Source: Candidatus Kapaibacterium sp. (GTDB taxonomy: Bacteria; Bacteroidota; Ignavibacteria; Kapaibacteriales; UBA2268). Taken from it: a stretch of 64,000 nt of DNA. This document shows, piece after piece, positions 1-7,004 of this stretch. The stretch covers positions 62,001 through 126,000 of the forward strand of contig JAPLFL010000123.1 of assembly GCA_026390695.1 (NCBI GenBank), given 5' to 3'. The notes beneath the pieces were generated by a model. It had not been told where the DNA came from, did not search any database, and saw nothing but the letters and a program-made list of their open reading frames with translations. Each line of letters begins with the position of its first letter. Position 1 is the stretch's first letter. A program made the position numbers and the translations under genes.

Positions 1-317
1 CACCAAGTGACGGTTGGACACAGCAAGCACTGAATATTTCAGCGGAAACCGGTTTAGGACTTGCTGAACTATGGCTGAAAATCAATGAATTTGTAACCAC
101 AACGAAGGCTAAAGGAACATTTTCTCTACGCCGCAAAAAGCAACTCCAGAACTGGTTCGATAATGAGTTGCAACTCGAAATCCTTCGTAGAATCGGCAAA
201 CGCAATGAAGTATTGAAAAAAATCACAGAATCAAGAATTAAAATCTCGGATGGCAAGCAAAGTGTTTATTCGGCTGTTTATGAGATTAGTTCACTGATAT
301 TCAATGATCAAAGTTAA
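1..317 (+). CDS. meaB: MeaB/ArgK-type GTPase, C-terminal end (partial)
   Basis: This is an open frame entering from the left edge (first full codon at base 3) and ending with TAA at 315-317, about 104 residues. The seen protein has a DGWTQQALNISAETGLGLAELW stretch followed by a basic helix (RRKKQLQNWF) and a LQLEILRRI segment. This order matches the C-terminal end of MeaB/ArgK, the G3E-type GTPase that assembles and protects methylmalonyl-CoA mutase. The G-domain motifs lie outside the window, so the call rests on the tail only. An AcuI-like acyl-CoA reductase further along would fit propionyl-type metabolism, but that link is inference. Confidence 0.7.
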   Translation, partial: PSDGWTQQALNISAETGLGLAELWLKINEFVTTTKAKGTFSLRRKKQLQNWFDNELQLEILRRIGKRNEVLKKITESRIKISDGKQSVYSAVYEISSLIFNDQS

Positions 318-505
318 TAAAGGAAACTTTAAATGATCTGCCCACAAAAAGTGTACACAAACTTTAAAAATTATTTTGCATAAATTGCACATTTTATCAT
401 GAAAATCTGCTTACTTTTGCATATTACATTATGCAACGAGATGCTGCACCAGCAGCGCATTTAAATGCCATTTGCATACTTTTGCATACTTTTTTACCCT
501 ATTGT

Positions 506-643
506 GTCCGAACTGGGATTTTTAGAATTAAGGGATTACAGGATTTTGGAATTCTGTGTCACGGATTGAGCGGATCTACGGAATGAACGGATTTTGAAAT
601 CCTATTAATAAATTTAGTGTAATCCATAAATCCCAGTTCTGAC
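506..643. repeat. 138-bp MITE-like element with 16-bp terminal inverted repeats
   Basis: The left end reads GTCCGAACTGGGATTT (506-521) and the right end is its inverted copy with one mismatch, AAATCCCAGTTCTGAC (628-643). The interior has no open frame and contains runs of ggatt-type words (AGGGATTACAGGATT, GGATTGAGCGGAT). Size, inverted ends and lack of coding suggest a miniature element or large hairpin; no clear target duplication was seen. The rest of 318-505 shows only short AT-rich direct repeats (TTTGCATACTTTT twice near 470-492). Confidence 0.55.
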
Positions 644-721
644 TATTTCCAAAATTAACTACAAAAAATCTAACTGTCAACAAAACCGTTCACAAACGAC
701 ACACGAAATAGTTTGAAAAAT

Positions 722-752
722 TCTTATTATATCATTTCCTATTTGAAATTAA
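722..752. repeat. Solo arm of the C-family terminal repeat
   Basis: The segment contains TATATCATTTCCTATTTGAA, which matches the C-type arms seen at 41811-41854, 44321-44342 and, inverted, 26831-26860 and 44510-44545. No partner arm or hairpin core is present here, so this looks like a decayed or recombined remnant. Confidence 0.45.
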
Positions 753-761
753 TCGATAAAA

Positions 762-818
762 CAGACGAGGACATCTGTTCTACTTTGATTTATAGTAGCT
801 TAGACTTCCTCGTCTGAG
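762..818. repeat. GTAG-headed REP-like hairpin pair, tail-to-tail
   Basis: Two hairpins lie in inverted orientation. The right unit (795-818) is GTAG followed by stem CTTAGAC, loop TTCCTC and stem GTCTGAG. The left unit (762-783), read on the minus strand, is GTAGAA followed by CAGAT/CAGAC-type stem arms around TGTCCTC. GTAG heads face each other with an 11-base spacer. A sister pair at 3497-3558 has the opposite arrangement. The layout resembles REP sequences mobilised by RAYT transposases; that assignment is inference. Confidence 0.55.
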
Positions 819-890
819 CTTGATTTTATTTTTCTGAAATAGTAAACAATATAATATTAATCACTCATTTACGTTTTAGGTGATTTTTTT

Positions 891-1265
891 ATGATATTTG
901 GAATTGGAACAGATATAATCGAAGTCGAAAGGATTAAGGATTCTATTGAAAAGTATGGCGAGAAGTTTTTAAGCCGGATTTTTACGGATTCTGAACGCGA
1001 ATACTGCGAATCTTACGGACAAAATAAATTCCTTCACTATGCAGCGCGTTTTGCAGCTAAAGAATCGTTTAGTAAAGCAATAGGCACTGGTATTACGTCA
1101 GGATTTAAGTTCAATGAAATTGCAGTCCGAAACGAAGAATCCGGCAAACCATTTATTGAACTTTATGGCGGACTCTATGAAAAATATTCGGGATATGAAA
1201 TTAATTTATCGCTATCTCATACTCAAGGAAATGCAGTTGCATTTCTGATAATTATGAATGACTAA
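891..1265 (+). CDS. acpS: Holo-[acyl-carrier-protein] synthase
   Basis: AcpS moves the 4'-phosphopantetheine arm of CoA to a serine of acyl carrier protein in the cytoplasm, activating fatty-acid synthesis. The 124-residue protein has the usual family length. The family signature GTDIIEVERI is at residues 6-15 with the metal-binding Asp8, and FAAKESFSKA at 54-63 gives the second metal ligand Glu58. The ATG at 891 is preceded by AGGTGA about 11 bases upstream. The stop codon overlaps the end of convergent panC by four bases. Both genes belong to CoA/pantetheine use, but they are transcribed towards each other. Confidence 0.95.
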   Translation: MIFGIGTDIIEVERIKDSIEKYGEKFLSRIFTDSEREYCESYGQNKFLHYAARFAAKESFSKAIGTGITSGFKFNEIAVRNEESGKPFIELYGGLYEKYSGYEINLSLSHTQGNAVAFLIIMND

Positions 1266-2167
1266 ATATACTCTTCCACAAACTTATCTTCCGCACTGGC
1301 TGATGATAGTGGAGCCCTAACCAATGTATTATCAATTAATCTCGTTCTCCCTAAATAAACAGCTAAGAGAAGAACAAGTTCATCGCCGGCAAGAAAAATA
1401 TCCGGTTCGTCCAATGAATCGGCAAGTGCTGACGAAGCGTAATCAATACGAATTTCTGGAACCGACCGCAACACAGAGTGCATTGTAGCATTAATAATCT
1501 TTCTCTGCCGTTCACCCGATAAAATTGCTTTTTTTGCTTTTTCAAGTGCATTGAAAATAATATTTGCTTTCAATCTTTCGCTCGGACTTAAGTAAACATT
1601 CCTCGAACTCATGGCAAGTCCGTCGGCTTCACGGTAAGTTGCAGAAATTATCAACTCAATCCCAAAATTCAAATCGCGAACCATTTGTTTAATAACAAGA
1701 GTTTGCTGATAATCCTTTTGTCCGAAAATGGCAAGATGAGGCAAAGTTGCATTGAATAATTTGCTGACAACGAGAGCCACTCCGTTAAAATGTCCGGGAC
1801 GTAAAGTACCCTCGAAATTGCGGGTAAGGTAATCTATTTTAATTTCAGTCCTGTTTGCTCCGGCATACATTTCCTTAATTCCGGGATAAAAAATATAATC
1901 GCAACCTGCTCCCTCCAATAAGCTATGATCGCGTGTAAAATCACGGGGGTAACGTTCAAAATCCTCATTCGGGCCAAACTGAGTCGGATTCACAAATATA
2001 GATGCTATAACAATATCCGCATGATCCTTTGCTTTTTTAATCAGTGAAACGTGTCCGTCGTGCAAATAACCCATGGTAGGAACCAAGGCGATTCTTTTCC
2101 CTAAAGCTCGTTCATCGGCAGAAGCTTTCTGCATTTCGGCAATAGTTGCAATAATTTTCATTGGCAT
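1262..2167 (-). CDS. panC: Pantothenate synthetase
   Basis: PanC joins pantoate and beta-alanine with ATP to give pantothenate, the CoA precursor. The nucleotide-binding motif PTMGYLHDGH is at residues 30-39, with His36 and His39 as the HxGH pair. FVNPTQFGPNEDFERYPR and GQKDYQQTLVIKQ are classic family blocks, and MSSRN fills the KMSKS-like position. The 301 residues include a slightly long C-terminal tail ending in EDKFVEEYI. The gene lies six bases downstream of the nuclease gene on the same strand, so the two probably share a transcript. An internal ATG two codons in is an equally good start. Confidence 0.95.
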   Translation of the reverse strand: MPMKIIATIAEMQKASADERALGKRIALVPTMGYLHDGHVSLIKKAKDHADIVIASIFVNPTQFGPNEDFERYPRDFTRDHSLLEGAGCDYIFYPGIKEMYAGANRTEIKIDYLTRNFEGTLRPGHFNGVALVVSKLFNATLPHLAIFGQKDYQQTLVIKQMVRDLNFGIELIISATYREADGLAMSSRNVYLSPSERLKANIIFNALEKAKKAILSGERQRKIINATMHSVLRSVPEIRIDYASSALADSLDEPDIFLAGDELVLLLAVYLGRTRLIDNTLVRAPLSSASAEDKFVEEYI

Positions 2168-2173
2168 ATTATT

Positions 2174-3022
2174 CTATTTGGTTTCTAAATAATCTTGAAT
2201 TGTTTTCGGTACATCGGATAAAAAATTATAACCTGTTGATTGCTCAATTCGTCTCACAGTAGTCAGATAATTGTGCCAATCTTCTTTGCGAACACCTGCA
2301 ATATTTGGCATAAGCACACAATAAACCGAAGCACTTGTTGTAATATCAGCCAACCGTTTACCTTTAGGGAGTCCAACTATAATTTTAAAGCAGGAATCAG
2401 GAACAGCTATTTTACCATTAATTATTCTATAACCGGTATGGAAAATTCCACCGCTGATGATATAAACTTCTTTATTACTATCAAGGCAAAGAGAACGTTC
2501 AAACTCTTCAAATTTTTCCCATACACCTTGATTAAGATCAGGAGTTTGTGGATACATATTCGTCATTTTAAAAGTCAGCCGATTATCTTCCTTGGAGGAA
2601 GTTCTGTCAGCCGATGGGCAGATATGCCCGCGATCATAGCCGCTACCGGAATAATCATTATCAGCAACACGATAAAGCCCTGCACTTAAAGCAGAATCCC
2701 GACTAAAGCAATCACAGCGCGCAGTTGAGCCAATCCATGAATCGTTAAGATACCAGGAAACCCAGTTAGCTACATTTAGATTTTTATTATAACTTAAAAC
2801 ATATTGCTGGCGATAAATAATAAAATCATCGGATGAATCGGCATCACGCGGGATGCCTAATTCGATATTTCTATTTCTGTTAGTATCGATTTTATTATTA
2901 TTATTGTTGTTGTTGTTGTTGTTATCAATGATACCAGAATCAGAGCATGAATAAAGAATAACAATAACAGCAATAGCAGCCGCAGAAGTAAATATATTAT
3001 AAGGAGTAGAAAGTTTTGACAT
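2174..3022 (-). CDS. Secreted DNA/RNA non-specific endonuclease (lipoprotein)
   Basis: This is a beta-beta-alpha-metal nuclease of the NucA/EndA type. The catalytic DRGH motif is at residues 130-133, followed by the expected NRLTFKMTNMYPQTPDLNQGVWEKFE-type block that holds the metal-binding Asn. The N terminus has a hydrophobic segment ending in LYSC, so Cys26 is a likely lipid anchor and the enzyme probably faces the periplasm or cell surface. Just after the anchor is a run of ten asparagines (34-43) that acts as a low-complexity linker. The likely role is nucleotide scavenging or defence against external DNA; the sequence does not decide between them. Confidence 0.88.
   Translation of the reverse strand: MSKLSTPYNIFTSAAAIAVIVILYSCSDSGIIDNNNNNNNNNNKIDTNRNRNIELGIPRDADSSDDFIIYRQQYVLSYNKNLNVANWVSWYLNDSWIGSTARCDCFSRDSALSAGLYRVADNDYSGSGYDRGHICPSADRTSSKEDNRLTFKMTNMYPQTPDLNQGVWEKFEEFERSLCLDSNKEVYIISGGIFHTGYRIINGKIAVPDSCFKIIVGLPKGKRLADITTSASVYCVLMPNIAGVRKEDWHNYLTTVRRIEQSTGYNFLSDVPKTIQDYLETK
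2894..2923 (-). repeat. Triplet repeat coding for ten asparagines
   Basis: Ten uninterrupted Asn codons (read on the minus strand, six AAC then four AAT) lie within the nuclease gene just after the lipobox. In-frame unit changes would only lengthen or shorten the linker. Confidence 0.9.
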
Positions 3023-3490
3023 AAAGAATATTTAAAATTGATTAAGATTGTGTAAAGACGATTTGAATAGTGGAATAATTTTAAAATTAGGAGTTTGAAC
3101 ACAAATTAAAATACAAAATTTGCAAAATCCATTGAGAACTTCGCCATAATTCACAAATATTGACTATAATTTAGTTAAACACAAATTTTTCATAAGATAT
3201 TAATAACATCCACTTACCACGGTTATAGAAGTTAGAAAAATAGAAAGTTGAAATGTTGAAGCTATTAATGAAGAATAAAAATCACATCACCCGAAAAAGC
3301 TAACAATTATACACATCTTTTAAATATTCACAGAGAAATGGATCAAAAACCTTAGTAGAATAAATTCAATATGTTAGACACAAACCTTATTAGCATAATT
3401 TCATTGAAAAAACAAAAAATGTATTCAATTTTTAATAAGGTAATAAGTCTCCATGTAAATATTTACATGCAAATTACAGCTAACATAAGT
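3023..3490. other. Gene-free spacer without recognised structure
   Basis: No credible open frame, terminator or repeat was seen here. A short frame at 2857-3102 on the minus strand is a shadow of the nuclease start and its triplet repeat. The stretch is AT-rich and lies upstream of the nuclease-panC operon, whose promoter is presumably near its left part. Confidence 0.5.
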
Positions 3491-3496
3491 AAATCA

Positions 3497-3558
3497 GTAG
3501 CTTAGACATCCTTGTCTGAGCATATAAAACAACAACCAGACAGGGATGTCTGTTCTAC
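3497..3558. repeat. GTAG-headed REP-like hairpin pair, head-out
   Basis: The left unit (3497-3520) is GTAG plus stem CTTAGAC, loop ATCCTT and stem GTCTGAG. The right unit (3537-3558), read on the minus strand, is GTAGAA plus CAGAC-ATCCCT-GTCTG. The GTAG heads are at the outside and 16 bases separate the units. This is the reverse arrangement of the pair at 762-818, as expected if units were once part of a longer alternating array. Confidence 0.55.
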
Positions 3559-3692
3559 CAAAAACAAGTTAGATGAGAGGTTTTTGTCGAAAATAAGGTT
3601 TTACAGTGTTTCATCAATAAAATTCTATTTTAGTCAATATTTGTGTATAATTGTTAGCCTGTGGAGAGGGGAGTAAGATAAACGTTCCAACG

Positions 3693-3957
3693 GTGGATGC
3701 CTCAAAAGCCTCATTTCAGTCATTCCTGCGAATGAGTTGTTTGAAAACACGAAATATTCACGTATCTGTCATTCCCGCGAATGCGGGAATCCCCTTCCAT
3801 GGCGCAATTGGGGATTCCTGCATTCGCAGGAATGACAAGAAAAGGTAGTTTTCACACAGCCTCGAATGCAGGAATTCCCTAAAGTGGCACTGGAAGGAGA
3901 TTTCTGCATACGCAGGAATGACATTTTTGTTTAATATGTGGCTTTTGAGACAGCCTC
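3693..3957. mobile_element. B-type miniature element interrupted by an A-type element
   Basis: The B ends are a degenerate left arm (3693-3710) and the right arm GCTTTTGAGACAGCCTC (3941-3957). The central hairpin GTCATTCCTGC is split at its loop by the A element at 3734-3863. The remaining right half contains a second imperfect hairpin (GATTTCTGCATACGCAGGAATGAC region, 3898-3922). There is no coding capacity, so any mobility would need a transposase supplied elsewhere. Confidence 0.6.
3734..3863. mobile_element. A-type miniature element (130 bp) in a hairpin loop
   Basis: The ends are GAGTTGTTTGAAAAC and the inverted GTTTTCACACAGCCTC. The tetranucleotide GAAT occurs directly before (3730-3733) and after (3864-3867). 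Removing the element and one GAAT restores ATTCCTGC-GAAT-GCAGGAAT, a hairpin. Inside are two further GTCATTCC-type hairpins around 3766-3835. Confidence 0.65.
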
Positions 3958-4075
3958 TTGGGGTGAGGTTTCCAAAGGATTTTATAATTCACTTTGATTA
4001 ATCTGGGTTAATTCTTATCCATGCACCAATCGGGTTAGGGAGTTTCAATTTTTTTTTGTAATTAATTGACTGACA

Positions 4076-4112
4076 AAAAAAATCCCGTCATTTCAATAAA
4101 TGGCGGGATTTT
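4076..4112 (-). terminator. Intrinsic terminator of the OmpA-family gene
   Basis: A 13-base stem (4081-4093 with 4098-4110, one G-T pair) around loop CAAT is followed on the minus strand by a run of U from bases 4082-4075. It begins about ten bases past the stop codon of the gene at 4120. Confidence 0.85.
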
Positions 4113-4119
4113 ATTATTT

Positions 4120-5298
4120 TTATTTCGATCTTATTAATTCTACTCTTCTGTTTCTTTGTCTGTTTTCATCAGTTGTATTAGGTACAAGAGGTTCATCCGG
4201 TCCCATACCGCGTGTTTTAAGTCTTGTCCCGCTTATACCTTTATCAATTAACCAGTTTTTCACTGTTTCAGCTCTATCTAATGACAATTTCACATTTTTA
4301 TCTCTATCTCCTTGATTATCAGTATGTCCAACTATTTCAATTTCAACATTCTGAGCTTTTGTTAGTGCTTTCACAGCATTAGATAAAGTTTTTTCGGAGC
4401 TTTTCTTTAAATCAGCTTTGGCAACATCAAATTCAACATTTTTTAAAATCATTTTTCCGCCGACCGGAATTGCTAAAATATCATCATCAGCTTCAAGAGG
4501 ATTTGTTCCTGCAGCTACTTCTGCTCCATCATTAATTCCACCACCATCGGTATCAGGATTTAATGGATCAGTTTTATATTTATTAACTTCATCTCCGTCG
4601 GTTAAACCATCTCCGTCAGAATCAGGATTATTTGGATTTGATCCCAATTTTATTTCCTCATCATCAGACAAGCCATCACCGTCTGAATCTTTTGCAATAT
4701 CAAATATGTTATAATGTACCCCTAATCTTGTAACCCAAGATCCATCATTATATTTGTCATAATAAGGATTAAAATTATCGGTCATAGATGTATTGAGTCC
4801 CGCTTGAAAATCAATACCAAATTTTGGGTTTATCCAATAGGTTATTCCAGCACCAACAGATATACTCAAAGTAACTCCGCTAAATTTAGCTGTAGGATCA
4901 GGATTACTTGGTTTTTCCAATACGTCATACATCGTGGCTCCAAGTCCGCCGAATACGTATGGATTCAATATTGATGAATTAATAATTTGATACCTTAATC
5001 GAAGTTCGGGAACAATATATGTCGTTTTGTATTGTGACCAACCACCATATTTATCTGTTCCGTTGGTAAAATACTGGAAACTAAATTCAGGTGTAAGTCC
5101 GCTTCCCAATCCATTATTATACAAACCATAAAAACCAAACAGAGGGCCGATTACTCGTTCTGAAAAAAATGCTTCGTTAATACCACGTGTTAAGCCGCCG
5201 GCAACACCCAAAGAAACGCTTTTCCCTTGTCCTAAAGCAGCGATAGAAGTTGAACAAAAGATCAAAGCGATTAATAAATTATTCATAAATCTTTTCAT
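4120..5298 (-). CDS. OmpA-family outer-membrane protein with thrombospondin type-3 repeats
   Basis: The 392-residue protein has four parts. A signal peptide covers residues 1-23 (ends in ALGQG). Residues 25-200 form an outer-membrane beta-barrel-like region rich in aromatic/glycine strands. Calcium-binding thrombospondin type-3 repeats follow (DSDGDGLSDDEE, DSDGDGLTDGDE, DTDGGGINDGAE). The C-terminal 110 residues are an OmpA peptidoglycan-binding domain with IEIVGHTDNQGD and NRRVELI. It probably links outer membrane and cell wall. TAATTTTG at 5332-5325 on the minus strand fits the Bacteroidota -7 box, but no good -33 box is visible. The gene is monocistronic with its own terminator. Confidence 0.9.
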   Translation of the reverse strand: MKRFMNNLLIALIFCSTSIAALGQGKSVSLGVAGGLTRGINEAFFSERVIGPLFGFYGLYNNGLGSGLTPEFSFQYFTNGTDKYGGWSQYKTTYIVPELRLRYQIINSSILNPYVFGGLGATMYDVLEKPSNPDPTAKFSGVTLSISVGAGITYWINPKFGIDFQAGLNTSMTDNFNPYYDKYNDGSWVTRLGVHYNIFDIAKDSDGDGLSDDEEIKLGSNPNNPDSDGDGLTDGDEVNKYKTDPLNPDTDGGGINDGAEVAAGTNPLEADDDILAIPVGGKMILKNVEFDVAKADLKKSSEKTLSNAVKALTKAQNVEIEIVGHTDNQGDRDKNVKLSLDRAETVKNWLIDKGISGTRLKTRGMGPDEPLVPNTTDENRQRNRRVELIRSK

Positions 5299-5419
5299 AT
5301 ATTAAAACCAATTATAAAATTAAACAAAATTAATCTACAAAAATAACACTTATTACCGATAAAATCATCAGCAATTTTACTTAATTTTATTAATTTATTT
5401 AAATTAAGTTTAAACCACT

Positions 5420-5575
5420 GAGTCTGTCTCACAAGTATAATATTTGCTATAATTGTCATTACGGCGCATGAGACTGTGTGAAAACTTCAATTTCTGTCAT
5501 TCCTGCGTATGCAGAAACCCCCTGATTGGTACTGGAAGGGGATTCCTCCACTGGCATCAATGACATTTCAGATAT
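5420..5575. mobile_element. Truncated A element inside a degenerate B left arm
   Basis: A B-like left arm starts at 5420 (GAGTCTGTCTCACAAG). The A left end GAGACTGTGTGAAAAC is at 5470-5485 and is followed by the usual A interior with the CCTGATTGGTACTGGAAGG loop region. The right A end is missing; the sequence runs from the inner hairpin straight into non-element DNA near 5575. This looks like a deletion or exchange at the shared hairpin. Confidence 0.5.
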
Positions 5576-5652
5576 TTTATTCCACAACCTTGCATAATTC
5601 GGGTAAGGGTAGAGATGTTTCCTTATAAATAAGAGGCTATGGGTATTGCTTG

Positions 5653-5685
5653 CCCCTCGCCCCTCGTCCCTCGTCCCTCTCCCCT
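5653..5685. repeat. C-rich CCCTCG/TCCCTCG tract
   Basis: About 33 bases are built from imperfect seven-base units such as CCCCTCG and TCCCTCG. The tract is strongly C-rich on one strand in an otherwise AT-rich spacer. A similar tract lies at 12091-12123. No function can be assigned. Confidence 0.5.
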
Positions 5686-5811
5686 GACAAAACAAATGAT
5701 CCCTATTTCAAATCGGAATTTATATTCATGATCTATTTTCTATAAAATTTCCGTAATTTTGTATTTGGTTTATGTTTAGATTAATTTTGTTCATTTATTT
5801 ATATTAAACTT

Positions 5812-6939
5812 ATGTCAAATAATAAAAAATACCGCATCGCTTGGCTTCCTGGCGATGGTGTGGGAATTGAAGTTCTGGAAGCAACAAAGATTGTTTTTGA
5901 TAAATTAGGGTTTAATGCCGATTTTATACACGGCGACATTGGTTGGGAATTTTGGTGCAAAGAAGGTGATGCTCTGCCACAGCGCACACTTGAACTGCTT
6001 GGAAACGTTGATGCAGCAATGTTCGGTGCAATTACTTCCAAACCGGTTAAAGATGCCGAACTCGAATTGGTGGAAGGATTGAAAGGATCAGGACTGATCT
6101 ATCGTTCACCTATCGTCCGCATGAGACAGTTATTTGATTTATTTATATGCCTGCGCCCCTGCAAAGCGTACAAAGGCAATCCTCTGAATTATAAAGAGAA
6201 TATCGACATTGTAGTTTTTCGTGAAAATACAGAAGGAATGTACAGCGGTGTTGAATTTAATCCGGTACCGGAAGAACTTTCAGCACTTTTAACAAAATTA
6301 TCGAAACCTTTTGCGGCTTTTTCGGATTTAAAGGGTGATGAGTTTGCTATTTCCTGCAAAATAAATACTCATAAAGGTTCTGAAAGAATCATTCGTGCAG
6401 CTTTTGAATTTGCCAGAAATAACGGACGAAAGAAAGTTACCGTTGTTCATAAAGCCAATGTAATTCGTGCAACCGACGGATTATTTTTTGATATTGCAAA
6501 GCAGGTTTCAAAGGAATATCCTGAAATTATTCTTGATGATGCCAATATAGATGCAATGACAATGTGGATGATTAAAAATCCATATAATTATGATGTTCTC
6601 GTGGCTCCAAACCTATTTGGTGATATTATATCTGATTTAGCTGCTCAATTGGTTGGAGGGCTTGGATTCGGATGCTCTGGGAATATTGGAAAGAAATTAG
6701 CTGTTTTCGAGCCTTCTCACGGGTCTGCACCAAAATATTCGGGGATGTATAAAGTAAATCCTATTGCAACTATCTTAGCAGGGAAAATGATGCTGGATTG
6801 GCTTGGAGAAAATGAAATGGCAGATAAAATAGAGATTGCTACCGCTGCAGTTATTGCCGAAGGTAAAGTTCGTACTTATGATATGGGCGGCTCGGCAACG
6901 ACTCTGGAAATGGGACAAGCGATAGCAAGCTTTATTTAA
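5812..6939 (+). CDS. Isocitrate/isopropylmalate dehydrogenase family (probably isocitrate dehydrogenase)
   Basis: The 375-residue protein is a beta-decarboxylating dehydrogenase that oxidises a 2-hydroxy acid with NAD(P). LPGDGVGIEV (12-21), DIVVFRENTEGMYSG, the catalytic Lys in VVHKANVIRATDGLF, and VLVAPNLFGDIISDLAAQ are all present. In the substrate loop Ser99, Arg105 and Arg115 correspond to E. coli Icd Ser113, Arg119 and Arg129, but the Asn115 position is Ile101. LFDLFICLRPCKAY is closer to isocitrate than isopropylmalate enzymes. No leu genes lie nearby, so a TCA-cycle role is favoured. The ATG at 5812 follows a short AT-rich leader with CGTAATTTTG at 5752-5761. Confidence 0.82.
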   Translation: MSNNKKYRIAWLPGDGVGIEVLEATKIVFDKLGFNADFIHGDIGWEFWCKEGDALPQRTLELLGNVDAAMFGAITSKPVKDAELELVEGLKGSGLIYRSPIVRMRQLFDLFICLRPCKAYKGNPLNYKENIDIVVFRENTEGMYSGVEFNPVPEELSALLTKLSKPFAAFSDLKGDEFAISCKINTHKGSERIIRAAFEFARNNGRKKVTVVHKANVIRATDGLFFDIAKQVSKEYPEIILDDANIDAMTMWMIKNPYNYDVLVAPNLFGDIISDLAAQLVGGLGFGCSGNIGKKLAVFEPSHGSAPKYSGMYKVNPIATILAGKMMLDWLGENEMADKIEIATAAVIAEGKVRTYDMGGSATTLEMGQAIASFI

Positions 6940-7004
6940 TTTAGAATTAAGAATTAGTTTGATTAATTTGCATTTTATTGTTTGAAATATTAAAATTGAA
7001 ATTT

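Noticed and set aside
3651-3848. A 65-residue open frame on the plus strand
   Set aside because: It lies wholly within the nested repeat elements and its codons are the inverted repeats themselves; no ribosome site or family likeness.
3700-3950. Possible CRISPR array
   Set aside because: The repeats are inverted, unevenly spaced and differ in arms; there are no regular spacers and no cas genes.
5459-5695. A 78-residue open frame on the minus strand
   Set aside because: It spans a truncated repeat element and the C-rich tract; its sequence is repeat-derived.
6978-7004. TTG start for the histidine kinase
   Set aside because: The ATG at 7005 starts directly before the first membrane helix, as is normal for this protein type.
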